A DNA stretch of 8,817 bases, taken from NCBI GenBank assembly GCA_012513165.1, contig JAAZCT010000342.1, positions 1 to 8,817 on the forward strand, written 5' to 3'. Origin of the DNA: Actinomycetales bacterium. Its GTDB lineage: Bacteria > Actinomycetota > Actinomycetes > Propionibacteriales > Nocardioidaceae. The position numbers and the translations under genes were made by a program. How positions within the stretch are numbered: the stretch's first letter is position 1; the number at the start of each line of letters is the position of its first letter. This document shows positions 1-8,483 of this stretch, piece by piece. The notes beneath the pieces were generated by a model that saw only the letters and a program-made list of their open reading frames with translations, was not told the DNA's origin and ran no database searches.

Positions 1-360
1 CTACCACGGGACCCCGATCCAGTGATCCTGTCTCGAAGTAGCCAAGGTTTGTATCTATTGCAGCGTACTCGTGATGAAGCACATCGCTTCGCCATCACGC
101 ACCATCGAAAGAGCCGTGGTCGCGCGGCGGTCACTAGTAAATTGGACGAAGTCCCCGGGATCGGCCCCACCCGGCGCAAGGTCCTCCTCAAACACTTTGG
201 GTCGTTTAAGGCGCTCAAGGCTGCAACTGTCGACGAGGTCGCCGAAGCCCCCGGCATAGGTCTGGTGACGGCGAAGAGTATTGTCCAAGCCTTGCAAGAG
301 CAAGCGCCGCAGGTGAAGGTAGACATGAGTACCGGCGAGATTATCGAGGAGTCTAAGTGA
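1..360 (+). CDS. uvrC: UvrABC system protein C (excinuclease subunit), C-terminal part
   Basis: This is the last 119 codons of UvrC, the dual-incision endonuclease of nucleotide excision repair, which cuts both sides of a lesion handed over by UvrA/UvrB. The reading frame is open from base 1, so the 5' end lies outside the window; the GTG at 22 is internal. The visible part begins with LPRDPDPVILSRSSQGLYLL and continues through RDEAHRFAITHHRKSR, the end of the RNase H-like 5'-incision domain. Two helix-hairpin-helix motifs follow (LDEVPGIGPTRRKVLLKHFG and EVAEAPGIGLVTAKSIVQAL, about residues 47-98 of the fragment), which in this family bind DNA, then a short tail. The tail encodes a GAGGAG ribosome binding site (346-351) for rapZ, and the TGA stop overlaps the rapZ GTG by 4 nt. 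The N-terminal GIY-YIG nuclease and UvrB-binding domains are not visible. Confidence 0.97.
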   Translation, partial: LPRDPDPVILSRSSQGLYLLQRTRDEAHRFAITHHRKSRGRAAVTSKLDEVPGIGPTRRKVLLKHFGSFKALKAATVDEVAEAPGIGLVTAKSIVQALQEQAPQVKVDMSTGEIIEESK

Positions 361-1220
361 GCACACTCACTGAGTTCGTGCTAGTCACAGGCATGACAGG
401 TGCCGGCCGCAGTACCGCCGCGAAGGCGCTAGAAAAGCTTGGTTACTACGTAGTGGACAACCTTCCACCTGGAATGCTGCGCGAATTGCTCAGCCAGGTA
501 GAAGCCGCGGAAGACATCAATCGACTGGCTGTCGTAGTCGATTCCCGCTCACGGACGTTCTTTTTCAGCCTGACCGAAACCATTGCGGAGATTCAACAAA
601 CGGGACTGCACGTTCGTACGGTTTTCCTCGAAGCGTCTGACGACGTACTCGTGCGCCGCCAAGAAGCTGCCCGCAGGCCTCATCCGCTCAGTGCCCAAGG
701 CCGATTGATGGACGGTTTCGCCAAGGAACGCGAACTGCTTCAAGTGATTCGCGGACGCGCCGACATGGTTATCGACACGAGTTCACTCAACGTTAATCAG
801 TTAACAAGTCGAATGCGCCACTCGTTTGAAGACCCCACTGAGAACGCTCTCAACATCACCCTCGTGTCCTTCGGCTTTAAGTACGGCTTGCCCATCGATG
901 CAAACTTCATTGCCGACATGCGCTTCCTGCCGAACCCATTCTGGAATCCGGAACTTAGACCGTTAACCGGCCTCGACGAAGCGGTCAGTGATTTTGTCTT
1001 GGGGCAGCCGAGGGCAAACGAGTTCCTTGACTCATATGAGTCGATGCTTGAGTTACTCACTGACGGGTTCGTTCAAGAGGATAAGCTCTACATGACCATC
1101 GCCATCGGTTGCACGGGCGGCAAACACCGCAGTGTCGCGATGTCAGAGGCGCTCAACAAGCGACTGCGGAGTCGAGGTGCCAACACGATTGTTGTGCACC
1201 GAGATCTGGGTCGCGAATGA
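357..1220 (+). CDS. rapZ: RapZ/YvcJ family nucleotide-binding protein
   Basis: A 287-residue, full-length member of the RapZ (YvcJ) family. It starts at GTG 357, chosen for the GAGGAG site at 346-351 (5-nt spacing) and the 4-nt overlap with the uvrC stop. The N-terminal half is a P-loop domain: Walker A is GMTGAGRST (residues 12-20), followed by YYVVDNLPPGML. The C-terminal half carries the family blocks LVSFGFKYGLPIDANF, MRFLPNPFW and IAIGCTGGKHRSVA. The Walker A lysine is arginine (R18), which I recall as common in actinobacterial members. Family proteins bind ATP/GTP. In enterobacteria RapZ binds GlcN6P and steers RNase E to the GlmZ small RNA, but that RNA circuit is not known in actinobacteria, so the role here is open and probably linked to cell-envelope precursor control. 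The stop overlaps the yvcK start (ATGA), pointing to coupled translation. Confidence 0.95.
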   Translation: MSTLTEFVLVTGMTGAGRSTAAKALEKLGYYVVDNLPPGMLRELLSQVEAAEDINRLAVVVDSRSRTFFFSLTETIAEIQQTGLHVRTVFLEASDDVLVRRQEAARRPHPLSAQGRLMDGFAKERELLQVIRGRADMVIDTSSLNVNQLTSRMRHSFEDPTENALNITLVSFGFKYGLPIDANFIADMRFLPNPFWNPELRPLTGLDEAVSDFVLGQPRANEFLDSYESMLELLTDGFVQEDKLYMTIAIGCTGGKHRSVAMSEALNKRLRSRGANTIVVHRDLGRE

Positions 1221-2158
1221 CAAACAACGCAAATAGAGTCGTTGCTCTCGGTGGGGGACACGGCCTCGCAGCCATCCTCAGGGCCCTGACGTCCATTCAG
1301 AGTGAAACTACCGCCGTCGTCACAGTTGCCGATGATGGCGGATCCTCGGGTCGGTTACGTCAGGAGTACGGCATACTGCCACCAGGCGATCTGCGCATGG
1401 CGCTTTCGGCTTTATGTCCGTCTGGCCCGCAGGGATCACACAACGCTGAGTTGTTCCAGTATCGCTTTTCTGGTGAAGGCAACTTGGCAGGCCATCCGAT
1501 CGGAAATCTGATTCTCACGGCGCTGTGGGATATCGAAACCGACAAAGTAGCGGCCATCGCGCGGGCAGGAGCACTTTTAGGCGCGCAAGGCCGAGTACTT
1601 CCGATGTCGACGCAACCTTTGACCATCGAAGCGAATGTGGAAGATCAAACTGGCGCGGTGCACCGTATCTCTGGTCAAGCCACCGTGGCCACGACGACTG
1701 GTCGAATTTTGGATGTTTCGATCACCCCGGAGAATCCGGCTGCGTGTCCCGAGGCCATCCAGGCTTTGACCGAAGCAGATTGGATCATTCTCGGTCCGGG
1801 ATCCTGGTACACGAGCGTTATGCCAGCGCTGATTATTCCCGAACTACGAGACGCGATTATAGCTTCGCCAGCGCGAAAGCTGATCGTGCTGAACTTGGTC
1901 GAGCAACTTGGCGAAACGGAGGGATTGGGACCAGATCAGCACCTAGGGGTCTTACGTCAACACGCACCAGGCATGTCGGTCGATGTTGTTCTTGTGGACT
2001 CTTCTCACGAACGTCAAGCACCCCAGTTGCAACGCGAGGCGGCCGATCTTGGTGCTCGAGTGATCTTTGCTGATGTCCGCGATACGGATTCACCCAGCAC
2101 TCATGATCCCGAGCGCCTGTCCCGAGTGCTTGGGGACATTTTGGCGCGCGTACCGTAA
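1217..2158 (+). CDS. yvcK: YvcK/CuvA family protein (gluconeogenesis and cell-envelope factor)
   Basis: A 313-residue member of the YvcK (mycobacterial CuvA) family. An open frame extends upstream to 1109, but ATG 1217 is the likely start: it shares ATGA with the rapZ stop, and the protein then begins with the usual short lead into the glycine-rich loop. Visible motifs are VVALGGGHGLAAILRAL (residues 8-24), TVADDGGSSGRLR (36-48), PPGDLRMALSAL (55-66), GHPIGNL (92-98) and LGPGSWYTSVMP later on. The fold resembles the CofD family; characterised members bind UDP-GlcNAc and are needed for normal shape and cell wall on gluconeogenic carbon sources. The CofD reaction (F420 synthesis) is unlikely given the rapZ-yvcK-whiA context. 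The ribosome binding site is weak (CTGGG, 1206-1210), so translation probably depends on coupling with rapZ. Encoded in an operon next to glycolytic genes, which fits a role in balancing carbon flow into the envelope. Confidence 0.94.
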   Translation: MTNNANRVVALGGGHGLAAILRALTSIQSETTAVVTVADDGGSSGRLRQEYGILPPGDLRMALSALCPSGPQGSHNAELFQYRFSGEGNLAGHPIGNLILTALWDIETDKVAAIARAGALLGAQGRVLPMSTQPLTIEANVEDQTGAVHRISGQATVATTTGRILDVSITPENPAACPEAIQALTEADWIILGPGSWYTSVMPALIIPELRDAIIASPARKLIVLNLVEQLGETEGLGPDQHLGVLRQHAPGMSVDVVLVDSSHERQAPQLQREAADLGARVIFADVRDTDSPSTHDPERLSRVLGDILARVP

Positions 2159-2162
2159 GCGA

Positions 2163-2185
2163 GCATCTAGAGTGGCTCTAGTTGC
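2163..2185. repeat. Near-perfect 10-bp inverted repeat between yvcK and whiA
   Basis: The left arm GCATCTAGAG (2163-2172) and right arm CTCTAGTTGC (2176-2185) are reverse complements except for one T/T mismatch, with a TGG spacer; the inner six base pairs (CTAGAG/CTCTAG) are perfect. It lies 4 nt after the yvcK stop and ends 5 nt before the whiA ribosome binding site. It could be a protein operator, or an RNA hairpin that protects or attenuates the yvcK-whiA junction. No T-run follows, so a classic intrinsic terminator is unlikely. The structure is seen directly; its function is inferred. Confidence 0.6.
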
Positions 2186-2190
2186 CAACG

Positions 2191-2197
2191 AGGAGGA
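2191..2197 (+). promoter_or_regulatory. Strong whiA ribosome binding site
   Basis: AGGAGGA lies 8 nt upstream of ATG 2206 and is the best Shine-Dalgarno match in the window. It decides the whiA start: the in-frame TTG at 2182 lies upstream of it, and the next ATG (2212) would be 14 nt away. Confidence 0.85.
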
Positions 2198-2205
2198 CTG
2201 AATTC

Positions 2206-3189
2206 ATGTCGATGACCGCACAGGTCAAAGCGGAGCTTGCGCAGTTGCCGATCTCGAAAGAGTGCTGCCTGCGCGCAGAAACCGTGACGTTACTGCGTTT
2301 GTGTTCTGCGCTTCAGATCCGCGACGGTAAGCCCCTTGTCGAAGTCGAACTCGATTCGCTGGCAGCCGCCGAACGGTTGCGGCGCAGCCTTCATGCGCTT
2401 TATGGCCATCAAAGTTTGCTGATTACGCCGCCTCCCTCGAGCGGCAAGGCCGCTCTCAGCTATGTCGTTCGAGTTGAAAAGGGCGCTGCACGACTCGGGA
2501 AACAAACCGGCTTGGTCGACGGGTCCGGCCGACTTGTGACGGGCCTGCCGCCAAATATCGTGGTGGGGCCCATGTGCGACGCCGTCGCATCTTGGCGAGG
2601 AGCCTTTCAAGCACGAGGCTCGTTGACTCAGCCTGGCCGAGCCTCGTCGATGGAAATCTCCTGCCCCGGCCCCGAGGTCGCCCTCGCTTTGGTCGGGTCG
2701 GCACGTCGTCTATCGATTGCAGCCAAGGCTAAGGAAGCTCGTGGTGGCGATCGCGTTGTCATCCGTGACGGCGACGCCATCGGTGCGATGCTGACTCGGA
2801 TGGGCGCACATGAGACCGTCCTGGCGTGGGAAGAACGGCGTTTGCATCGTGAAGTCCGCGCAACGGCGAATCGCTTGGCCAATTTCGACGACGCGAATCA
2901 ACGGCGTTCTGCACGGGCGGCCGTCGCGGCAGGTGCCCGGGCCCAACGCGCCTTGGACATCCTCAGCCATGATGTACCGGACCATTTGAAACTGGCAGGA
3001 GAGTTGCGCGTTCAACATCGTGAAGCCAGCCTCGAAGAACTCGGTCGCTTACACGAACCGCCGCTGACAAAAGACGCGATTGCAGGGCGTATCAGACGTC
3101 TCTTGGCCATGGCAGACAAGCGAGCCGGAGAACTTGGTATTCCCGATACGGAAACTCATGTCGACGGATCTGGGGATTCAGGGGACTGA
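2206..3189 (+). CDS. whiA: DNA-binding transcriptional regulator WhiA
   Basis: A 327-residue WhiA, starting [16 protein letters not shown], a typical actinobacterial beginning; ATG 2206 is set by the AGGAGGA site. The N-terminal two thirds is the degenerate LAGLIDADG homing-endonuclease-like domain (including [20 protein letters not shown]), which has lost nuclease activity in this family. The C-terminal part begins near residue 221 with [20 protein letters not shown] and ends in a helix-turn-helix region (about 273-299) with [10 protein letters not shown] and [16 protein letters not shown]. In Streptomyces WhiA works with WhiB to switch growth to sporulation septation and binds GACAC motifs. 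Most actinobacteria, including non-sporulating ones, keep it, with likely roles in division or chromosome segregation. I saw no GACAC in the short spacers on either side. The acidic tail ([10 protein letters not shown]) is probably disordered. A 47-nt spacer with an inverted repeat separates it from yvcK. Confidence 0.96.
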   Translation: MSMTAQVKAELAQLPISKECCLRAETVTLLRLCSALQIRDGKPLVEVELDSLAAAERLRRSLHALYGHQSLLITPPPSSGKAALSYVVRVEKGAARLGKQTGLVDGSGRLVTGLPPNIVVGPMCDAVASWRGAFQARGSLTQPGRASSMEISCPGPEVALALVGSARRLSIAAKAKEARGGDRVVIRDGDAIGAMLTRMGAHETVLAWEERRLHREVRATANRLANFDDANQRRSARAAVAAGARAQRALDILSHDVPDHLKLAGELRVQHREASLEELGRLHEPPLTKDAIAGRIRRLLAMADKRAGELGIPDTETHVDGSGDSGD

Positions 3190-4291
<1,102 letters not shown>

Positions 4292-4304
4292 AGGACAAAC
4301 TTCT

Positions 4305-5501
4305 GTGAAGACGATTGATGATCTGGGCGACCTCCAAGGCAAAAAAGTCTTGGTACGTTGCGATCTGAATGTTCCACTTGATGGTTCCAAGATCACCGAC
4401 GATGGGCGTATTCGCGCTAGTGTTCCCACACTGCGTCGACTACTCGACTCGGGCGCTCGCGTCCTAGTTGTCGCCCACTTAGGGCGTCCCAAAGGAAGCC
4501 CGGACCTATCGTCTTCATTGGAACCTGTGAGCGCACGGTTGGCCGAGTTGCTCGGCCAACCGGTGCGCTTCGCCGAAGACACGGTCGGACCCGAAGCTCA
4601 AGCAGCAAGTGAACAGTTGGGCAACGGCGAGATCGCGCTTTTGGAGAATGTTCGCTTTAATGCGGGCGAAACCAGCAAAGATGACGCCGCGCGTGGCGAG
4701 TTCGCCGATCAACTTGCTGCCCTTGCCGACGTCTTCGTGTCAGATGGTTTCGGTGTCGTACACCGTGAACAGGCCAGCGTTTTCGATATCGCCAAGCGTT
4801 TGCCGGCCGCGGCAGGCGGCTTGGTTCAAGCCGAAGTCGAAGTGTTGCGCCGGCTCACCACAGACACCAAGCGCCCGTACACCGTTGTGCTCGGCGGTTC
4901 CAAAGTCTCAGACAAGTTGGCAGTCATCGACAACCTTCTCGCTAAGGCGGACACGCTGGTCATTGGCGGAGGCATGCTTTTCACATTCTTGGTCGCTCAA
5001 GGTCACGAAGTGGGCACCTCGTTGCTCGAACAAGACCAAGTAGATCAAGCACGCGGCTATCTTGCAAAAGCCCAGCAACTCGGCGTCGACATCGTATTGC
5101 CCACAGACGTCGTTGTCGCGCCAGCTTTCGCTGCTGATGCGCCCGCGACGGTCGTTTCGATCGACGCGATTCCGTCAGACCAGATGGGCCTTGATATCGG
5201 CCCCGCGTCGGCCGAGGCTTTCGCAAAGATTATTCGCAACTCAGCAACCGTATTCTGGAACGGGCCCATGGGCGTGTTCGAGATGGCCGCATTCGCCGGA
5301 GGCACCCGTAGTGTCGCTGCTGCGCTCACTGAAGTCAACGGACTTTCTGTGGTTGGTGGGGGAGACTCGGCTGCCGCGGTACGTTTGCTCGGTTTCGATG
5401 AAGCGGCATTTGGGCACATTTCCACCGGTGGTGGAGCCAGCCTTGAATACCTTGAAGGCAAAATCTTGCCAGGTCTAGTAGTGCTTGAGGAGCAATCATG
5501 A
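4305..5501 (+). CDS. pgk: Phosphoglycerate kinase
   Basis: A 398-residue phosphoglycerate kinase that transfers phosphate from 1,3-bisphosphoglycerate to ADP, the first ATP-forming step of glycolysis. The frame is open far upstream inside gap, but the start is GTG 4305: AAGGA (4291-4295) lies 9 nt before it and the protein then begins [20 protein letters not shown], as in other actinobacteria. Substrate-binding blocks are RCDLNVP (18-24), HLGRPKG (58-64), LLENVRF (112-118) and SDGFGVVHR (146-154). The nucleotide side shows GGSKVSDK (197-204), [14 protein letters not shown] (351-355) and STGGGAS (373-379). All usual catalytic and hinge motifs are present. The GAGGAG ribosome binding site for tpiA lies in its last codons, and the stop overlaps the tpiA start by 4 nt, so translation of the two is probably coupled. 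Confidence 0.98.
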   Translation: MKTIDDLGDLQGKKVLVRCDLNVPLDGSKITDDGRIRASVPTLRRLLDSGARVLVVAHLGRPKGSPDLSSSLEPVSARLAELLGQPVRFAEDTVGPEAQAASEQLGNGEIALLENVRFNAGETSKDDAARGEFADQLAALADVFVSDGFGVVHREQASVFDIAKRLPAAAGGLVQAEVEVLRRLTTDTKRPYTVVLGGSKVSDKLAVIDNLLAKADTLVIGGGMLFTFLVAQGHEVGTSLLEQDQVDQARGYLAKAQQLGVDIVLPTDVVVAPAFAADAPATVVSIDAIPSDQMGLDIGPASAEAFAKIIRNSATVFWNGPMGVFEMAAFAGGTRSVAAALTEVNGLSVVGGGDSAAAVRLLGFDEAAFGHISTGGGASLEYLEGKILPGLVVLEEQS

Positions 5502-6295
5502 GTCGCACCCCGCTGATGGCAGGCAACTGGAAGTCGAACCTTAACCACCAGGAAGCGGTGGTGTTGGTTCAGAAGCTCGCTTGGACCCTGGCCGATAAGA
5601 AACATGACTTCGCCTCAGCCGAGGTCGTTGTGGTGCCGCCGTTCACCGACATTCGCAGCGTTCAAACCTTGGTCGATGGCGACTCTCTTCGAATCTCCTA
5701 CGGCGCGCAAGACGTTTCAGCTCACGCTGGCGGTGCCTATACGGGGGAGATTTCGGCCGCCATGCTCTCCAAATTGGGTTGCAGTTACGTTGTAGTAGGC
5801 CACTCGGAACGCCGCGAGTATCACGCCGAATCGGACCAGTTGGTCAACGCGAAGGCGCAAGCAGCGTTCGGTGCTGACATGACCCCGATCGTGTGCGTGG
5901 GGGAAGGCCTAGACATCCGTCAGGCGGGTGACCACGTTTCCTACACTGTGGCGCAAGTGGCGGCCTCGTTGGAAGGATTCTCTGACGAACAAGTCTCGCA
6001 ACTGGTCGTCGCTTACGAACCTGTCTGGGCAATCGGCACGGGCGAAGTAGCGACTCCCGAGGACGCACAAGAGGTGTGCGCCGCAATTCGTGCGTACATT
6101 TCTGAGACCTGGTCCGCAGAAGTCGGTGCACAAACACGTATTCTTTATGGTGGCTCTGTCAAGGCGAGCAATGTTGCTTCGATTATGGCCAAACCTGATG
6201 TTGACGGTGCTCTTGTCGGCGGCGCAAGCCTCGACGCCGAAGAGTTCGCCGGCATCGCCCGCTTTTCCTCCTTGCCAAACCTTTCTGGCAACTAA
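5498..6295 (+). CDS. tpiA: Triosephosphate isomerase
   Basis: A 265-residue TIM-barrel enzyme interconverting dihydroxyacetone phosphate and glyceraldehyde 3-phosphate; it works as a dimer in the family. ATG 5498 is preceded by GAGGAG (5487-5492) with 5-nt spacing and overlaps the pgk stop (ATGA). Active-site residues are all visible: N10 and K12 in [10 protein letters not shown]102 in VVVGHSERR, and E174 in [12 protein letters not shown], the last running into the mobile loop. The phosphate-binding YGGSVK is at 217-222, followed by [13 protein letters not shown]. One oddity is serine 13, where most sequences have methionine (AGNWKMN); it is next to the catalytic lysine but not itself catalytic. 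The gene sits between pgk and secG, the standard actinobacterial order. Confidence 0.98.
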   Translation: MSRTPLMAGNWKSNLNHQEAVVLVQKLAWTLADKKHDFASAEVVVVPPFTDIRSVQTLVDGDSLRISYGAQDVSAHAGGAYTGEISAAMLSKLGCSYVVVGHSERREYHAESDQLVNAKAQAAFGADMTPIVCVGEGLDIRQAGDHVSYTVAQVAASLEGFSDEQVSQLVVAYEPVWAIGTGEVATPEDAQEVCAAIRAYISETWSAEVGAQTRILYGGSVKASNVASIMAKPDVDGALVGGASLDAEEFAGIARFSSLPNLSGN

Positions 6296-6309
6296 CCCGG
6301 AGATTCACC

Positions 6310-6546
6310 GTGATTATTGGATTCTCAATCCTGCTGGCCGCCAGCAGCCTTTTTATGATCGTGCTCGTCTTGATGCACAAAGGACGTGGCGGAGGACTTT
6401 CGGACATGTTCGGTGGTGGCGTTTCAAGCTCACTTGCCGGATCTTCAGTGGCTGAGCGCAACCTTGACCGCATCACCGTTGGTGTTGCGATTGTCTGGGC
6501 TGTTTGTGTCTTCGCGCTGGGTCTCTTGCTGAAGGTGAGCGCCTAG
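6310..6546 (+). CDS. secG: Preprotein translocase subunit SecG
   Basis: A 78-residue inner-membrane protein, the small SecG subunit of the SecYEG protein-conducting channel, which supports SecA-driven export. Starts at GTG 6310, behind GGAGA (6299-6303, 6-nt spacing), 14 nt after tpiA. It has the expected two membrane helices, about residues 2-22 and 55-75, joined by a glycine-rich cytoplasmic loop with the family motif HKGRGGGLSDMFGGG (23-37), then SSSLAGSSVAERNLDR. Its position after tpiA is a strongly conserved gene-order feature in actinobacteria and many other Gram-positive bacteria. It is the only membrane protein in the window. Its 3' end contains the ribosome binding site of rbpA. Confidence 0.95.
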   Translation: MIIGFSILLAASSLFMIVLVLMHKGRGGGLSDMFGGGVSSSLAGSSVAERNLDRITVGVAIVWAVCVFALGLLLKVSA

Positions 6547-6547
6547 T

Positions 6548-6901
6548 ATGGCCGCTGGCGCCATACGAGGTAGTCGCGTCGGCGCCGCCCCCATGGGGGA
6601 GTCAGAGCGCGGAGATAGTGCGCCGCGCAAATCTGTTACCTATTTTTGCGAGCGCAATCACCAAACAGTGCTCCATTTCGCGCTTGACGCGGAGACGCCG
6701 GAACAATGGGATTGCACCCGATGCGGGCTTCCTGCTGGAGTCGATGCCACAGATCGCCCGACGCTAGAGACCACGGCCCCGTTCAAGACCCATTTGGCCT
6801 ACGCCAAAGAGCGACGAAGCGAAGACGAAGCCAAAGATCTACTAAAAGAAGCCCTCACCGATTTGCGCAGCAAAAGAAAGTCTGGCGAAGTAATCTTCTG
6901 A
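6548..6901 (+). CDS. rbpA: RNA polymerase-binding protein RbpA
   Basis: A 117-residue RbpA, an actinobacteria-specific transcription factor that binds group 1/2 sigma factors and RNA polymerase and stabilises the open promoter complex. ATG 6548 lies one base after the secG stop, with AAGGTGAG (6532-6539) 8 nt upstream inside secG. The N-terminal tail AIRGSRVGAAPMGESERG (5-22) is the conserved segment that reaches the polymerase active-site cleft. The core has C34, H38, C56 and C59 (FCERNH and WDCTRCG), the zinc-ligand pattern I recall for the Streptomyces coelicolor protein; some relatives, such as the mycobacterial one, lack zinc. The basic linker and sigma-interacting helix follow (FKTHLAYAKERRSEDEAKDL, 79-98). 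The tail KRKSGEVIF goes beyond what I recall for typical family members. It is the last gene of the gap cluster and converges on pgi. Confidence 0.96.
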   Translation: MAAGAIRGSRVGAAPMGESERGDSAPRKSVTYFCERNHQTVLHFALDAETPEQWDCTRCGLPAGVDATDRPTLETTAPFKTHLAYAKERRSEDEAKDLLKEALTDLRSKRKSGEVIF

Positions 6902-6920
6902 AAACCAAACCTCGGTTCAG
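6898..6920. terminator. Weak dyad spanning the convergent rbpA and pgi stop codons
   Basis: Only 15 nt separate the rbpA stop (6899-6901) from the pgi stop (6917-6919 on the minus strand). CTGAA (6898-6902) plus CC (6905-6906) can pair with GGTTCAG (6914-6920), giving a 7-bp stem with a 2-nt bulge and a 7-nt loop, so the two stop codons pair with each other. There is no long GC-rich stem or clear U-tract, so intrinsic termination here is doubtful; Rho-dependent termination or transcript overlap is just as likely. Confidence 0.2.
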
Positions 6921-8479
6921 GATCGCAATGCTTCAAGCAAGCGCGGAATATCATGAGCAACGTCGTGTAGTTCAAGCCGCAACACAGGTCGCTTGAGATC
7001 TCGCAAAACCCGTGCATCGCCGCGTACTTGAGATTCAAGTAGTTCCCCCCACGAATAGCCTTGGTCGGCGACTGGAAAATCGTGGGCAGATACCGCAGAA
7101 ACGTGAATAAAACTGCCTAAGCTCGGGCCGCCTTTATGGAGCTGTCCGGTCGAATGTAAGTAACGCGGTCCCCATCCGAAAGAGACAGGGCGCTCAACAC
7201 GAGCCGAGAGGTCACTCGCGATAGTCTCGATGCCTTCCAAGCGCCATCGGTCCAGGTACCAACACAGTGCCACGAAACCCCGGGGATCGACCTGAGCCTT
7301 CACCCCGGCGATGGCTGCATCCAAATTACGAGCGTCGCAACCCCAGCCCCGAATCGAGCCATCGATGAAGTCTGGTTTGGATGCCGATGCGAAGTCTGCA
7401 AGAACTTCACGCGTAGCAAGCTTCGAGGCCTCGACGTTAGGTTGGTCGAAAGGGTCAACGTCCATAAGGAAGCCGGCAATCGCGGTCGCGTACTCCCAGA
7501 GCAGCAGTTGTGCTCCAAGCGGCTCATCAATGTGGATCGACAAGTGACCAACACTTCGCTTCGTCGATGCATCAGAGCCGAGCACAACGTGCAGTCCGTC
7601 AGCTGGAACATAGGTGTGATCGGAATCGACCATTATCGGTAAGACGCCTCTACCGGATTTACCGAGAGACTCCGCAACAAGTTGTTCAATCCAGTTTCCA
7701 AGACCCTCGTGGTGCCCTGGATGGATTGCCAAAACACCGAGCTCATCCTCGCCCGCGAGTGCCATCGCTGAGCCGAGAGCCGCCACTGATCGCGACCCGT
7801 CGTCAGTACAAATATGGGTCAACATCGAGTCTGCCTCGTTGATAAGCCGTGAAATGTCGGCTCCTGCCAAGCCACTAGGTACCAAACCAAAGGCGGTGAG
7901 CGCCGAATAGCGACCGCCAACTCTCGCGTTCCCACGAAACACCTGGATATCCCGAGCTTGAGCAAAGCTCTCGAACGCGGAACCTGCGTCTGTCACCACG
8001 ATAATATGGTCAGCCACTGGCAGATTAGAGTCTTCGAACGCGCGTACAAACTCGTGCAGGTGACTTTCCGTCTCCAGTGTGGATCCCGACTTGCTGGATA
8101 CGACGACACACGTGCGAGCTATATCTGTAAGCGCCGCGCTCACTGTATCTGGATGTGAACTATCGAGCACAAGAAGTTCGACTCCTGCATGGCGGCAGAT
8201 CACTTCCGGAGCGAGCGACGAACCGCCCATCCCACATAGCACGATCCGGTTCAAGCCTTGGTTGGCAATACGTTCACGTAATGCCTCTATTTCGGGCACG
8301 AGGTCGCGAGCATCGGCGAGCGGATCAACCCAACCTAGCCGCGTTTGAACATCTTGCTCAATCTCAGTGCCCCAAAGCGTGGCGTCTCCGGTAACCAAGC
8401 GAGGAACTACTCGTTCCTGATTGCAGCGGCCAACGGCGGGCGCAATCTCTAGAACCAGTCTGGCCGATAGCGAAAACAC
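6917..8479 (-). CDS. pgi: Glucose-6-phosphate isomerase, actinobacterial type
   Basis: A 520-residue phosphoglucose isomerase interconverting glucose 6-phosphate and fructose 6-phosphate. It belongs to the divergent group found in actinobacterial tal operons and in fused transaldolase/isomerase proteins, not the classical E. coli type. Starts at GTG (8479-8477), 4 nt after the tal stop, with a weak AAGG site (8492-8489). Two sugar isomerase (SIS) domains are visible: CGMGGSSLAPEV (82-93), the phosphate-binding SSKSGSTLET (128-137) and VGGRYSALTAFGLVPSG (187-203) in the first; GLGNWIEQLVAESLGKSG (259-276), DPFDQPNVEASK (342-353) and LHSTGQLHKGGPS (441-453) in the second. E270 in the AESLGK block matches the catalytic glutamate of the classical MESNGK motif by position (inferred). 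The product links the glycolysis genes to the pentose phosphate gene tal. It ends 15 nt from the rbpA stop. Confidence 0.93.
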   Translation of the reverse strand: MFSLSARLVLEIAPAVGRCNQERVVPRLVTGDATLWGTEIEQDVQTRLGWVDPLADARDLVPEIEALRERIANQGLNRIVLCGMGGSSLAPEVICRHAGVELLVLDSSHPDTVSAALTDIARTCVVVSSKSGSTLETESHLHEFVRAFEDSNLPVADHIIVVTDAGSAFESFAQARDIQVFRGNARVGGRYSALTAFGLVPSGLAGADISRLINEADSMLTHICTDDGSRSVAALGSAMALAGEDELGVLAIHPGHHEGLGNWIEQLVAESLGKSGRGVLPIMVDSDHTYVPADGLHVVLGSDASTKRSVGHLSIHIDEPLGAQLLLWEYATAIAGFLMDVDPFDQPNVEASKLATREVLADFASASKPDFIDGSIRGWGCDARNLDAAIAGVKAQVDPRGFVALCWYLDRWRLEGIETIASDLSARVERPVSFGWGPRYLHSTGQLHKGGPSLGSFIHVSAVSAHDFPVADQGYSWGELLESQVRGDARVLRDLKRPVLRLELHDVAHDIPRLLEALRS

Positions 8480-8483
8480 TCGG

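Noticed and set aside
1109..1216. 36-codon upstream extension of the yvcK frame inside rapZ
   Set aside because: It overlaps the most conserved RapZ block in another frame, and ATG 1217 with its 4-nt overlap gives a typical YvcK beginning.
1525..2073. 182-codon open frame on the + strand inside yvcK
   Set aside because: It is an alternate frame of yvcK, which has full family motifs across the same bases. The translation is rich in Arg and Ser with no recognisable domain.
4863..4867. GACAC, the core WhiA-binding motif, inside pgk
   Set aside because: A 5-base match within coding sequence is expected by chance and is not near a promoter.
4609..5478. Two + strand open frames (144 and 138 codons) inside pgk
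   Set aside because: They share one alternate frame of pgk and have no family features; the pgk frame is intact across the whole span.
5057..5605. 182-codon open frame on the minus strand opposite the pgk-tpiA junction
   Set aside because: It is antisense to two clearly real genes, and its Pro, Ala and Ser-rich content is typical of a shadow frame in GC-rich DNA.
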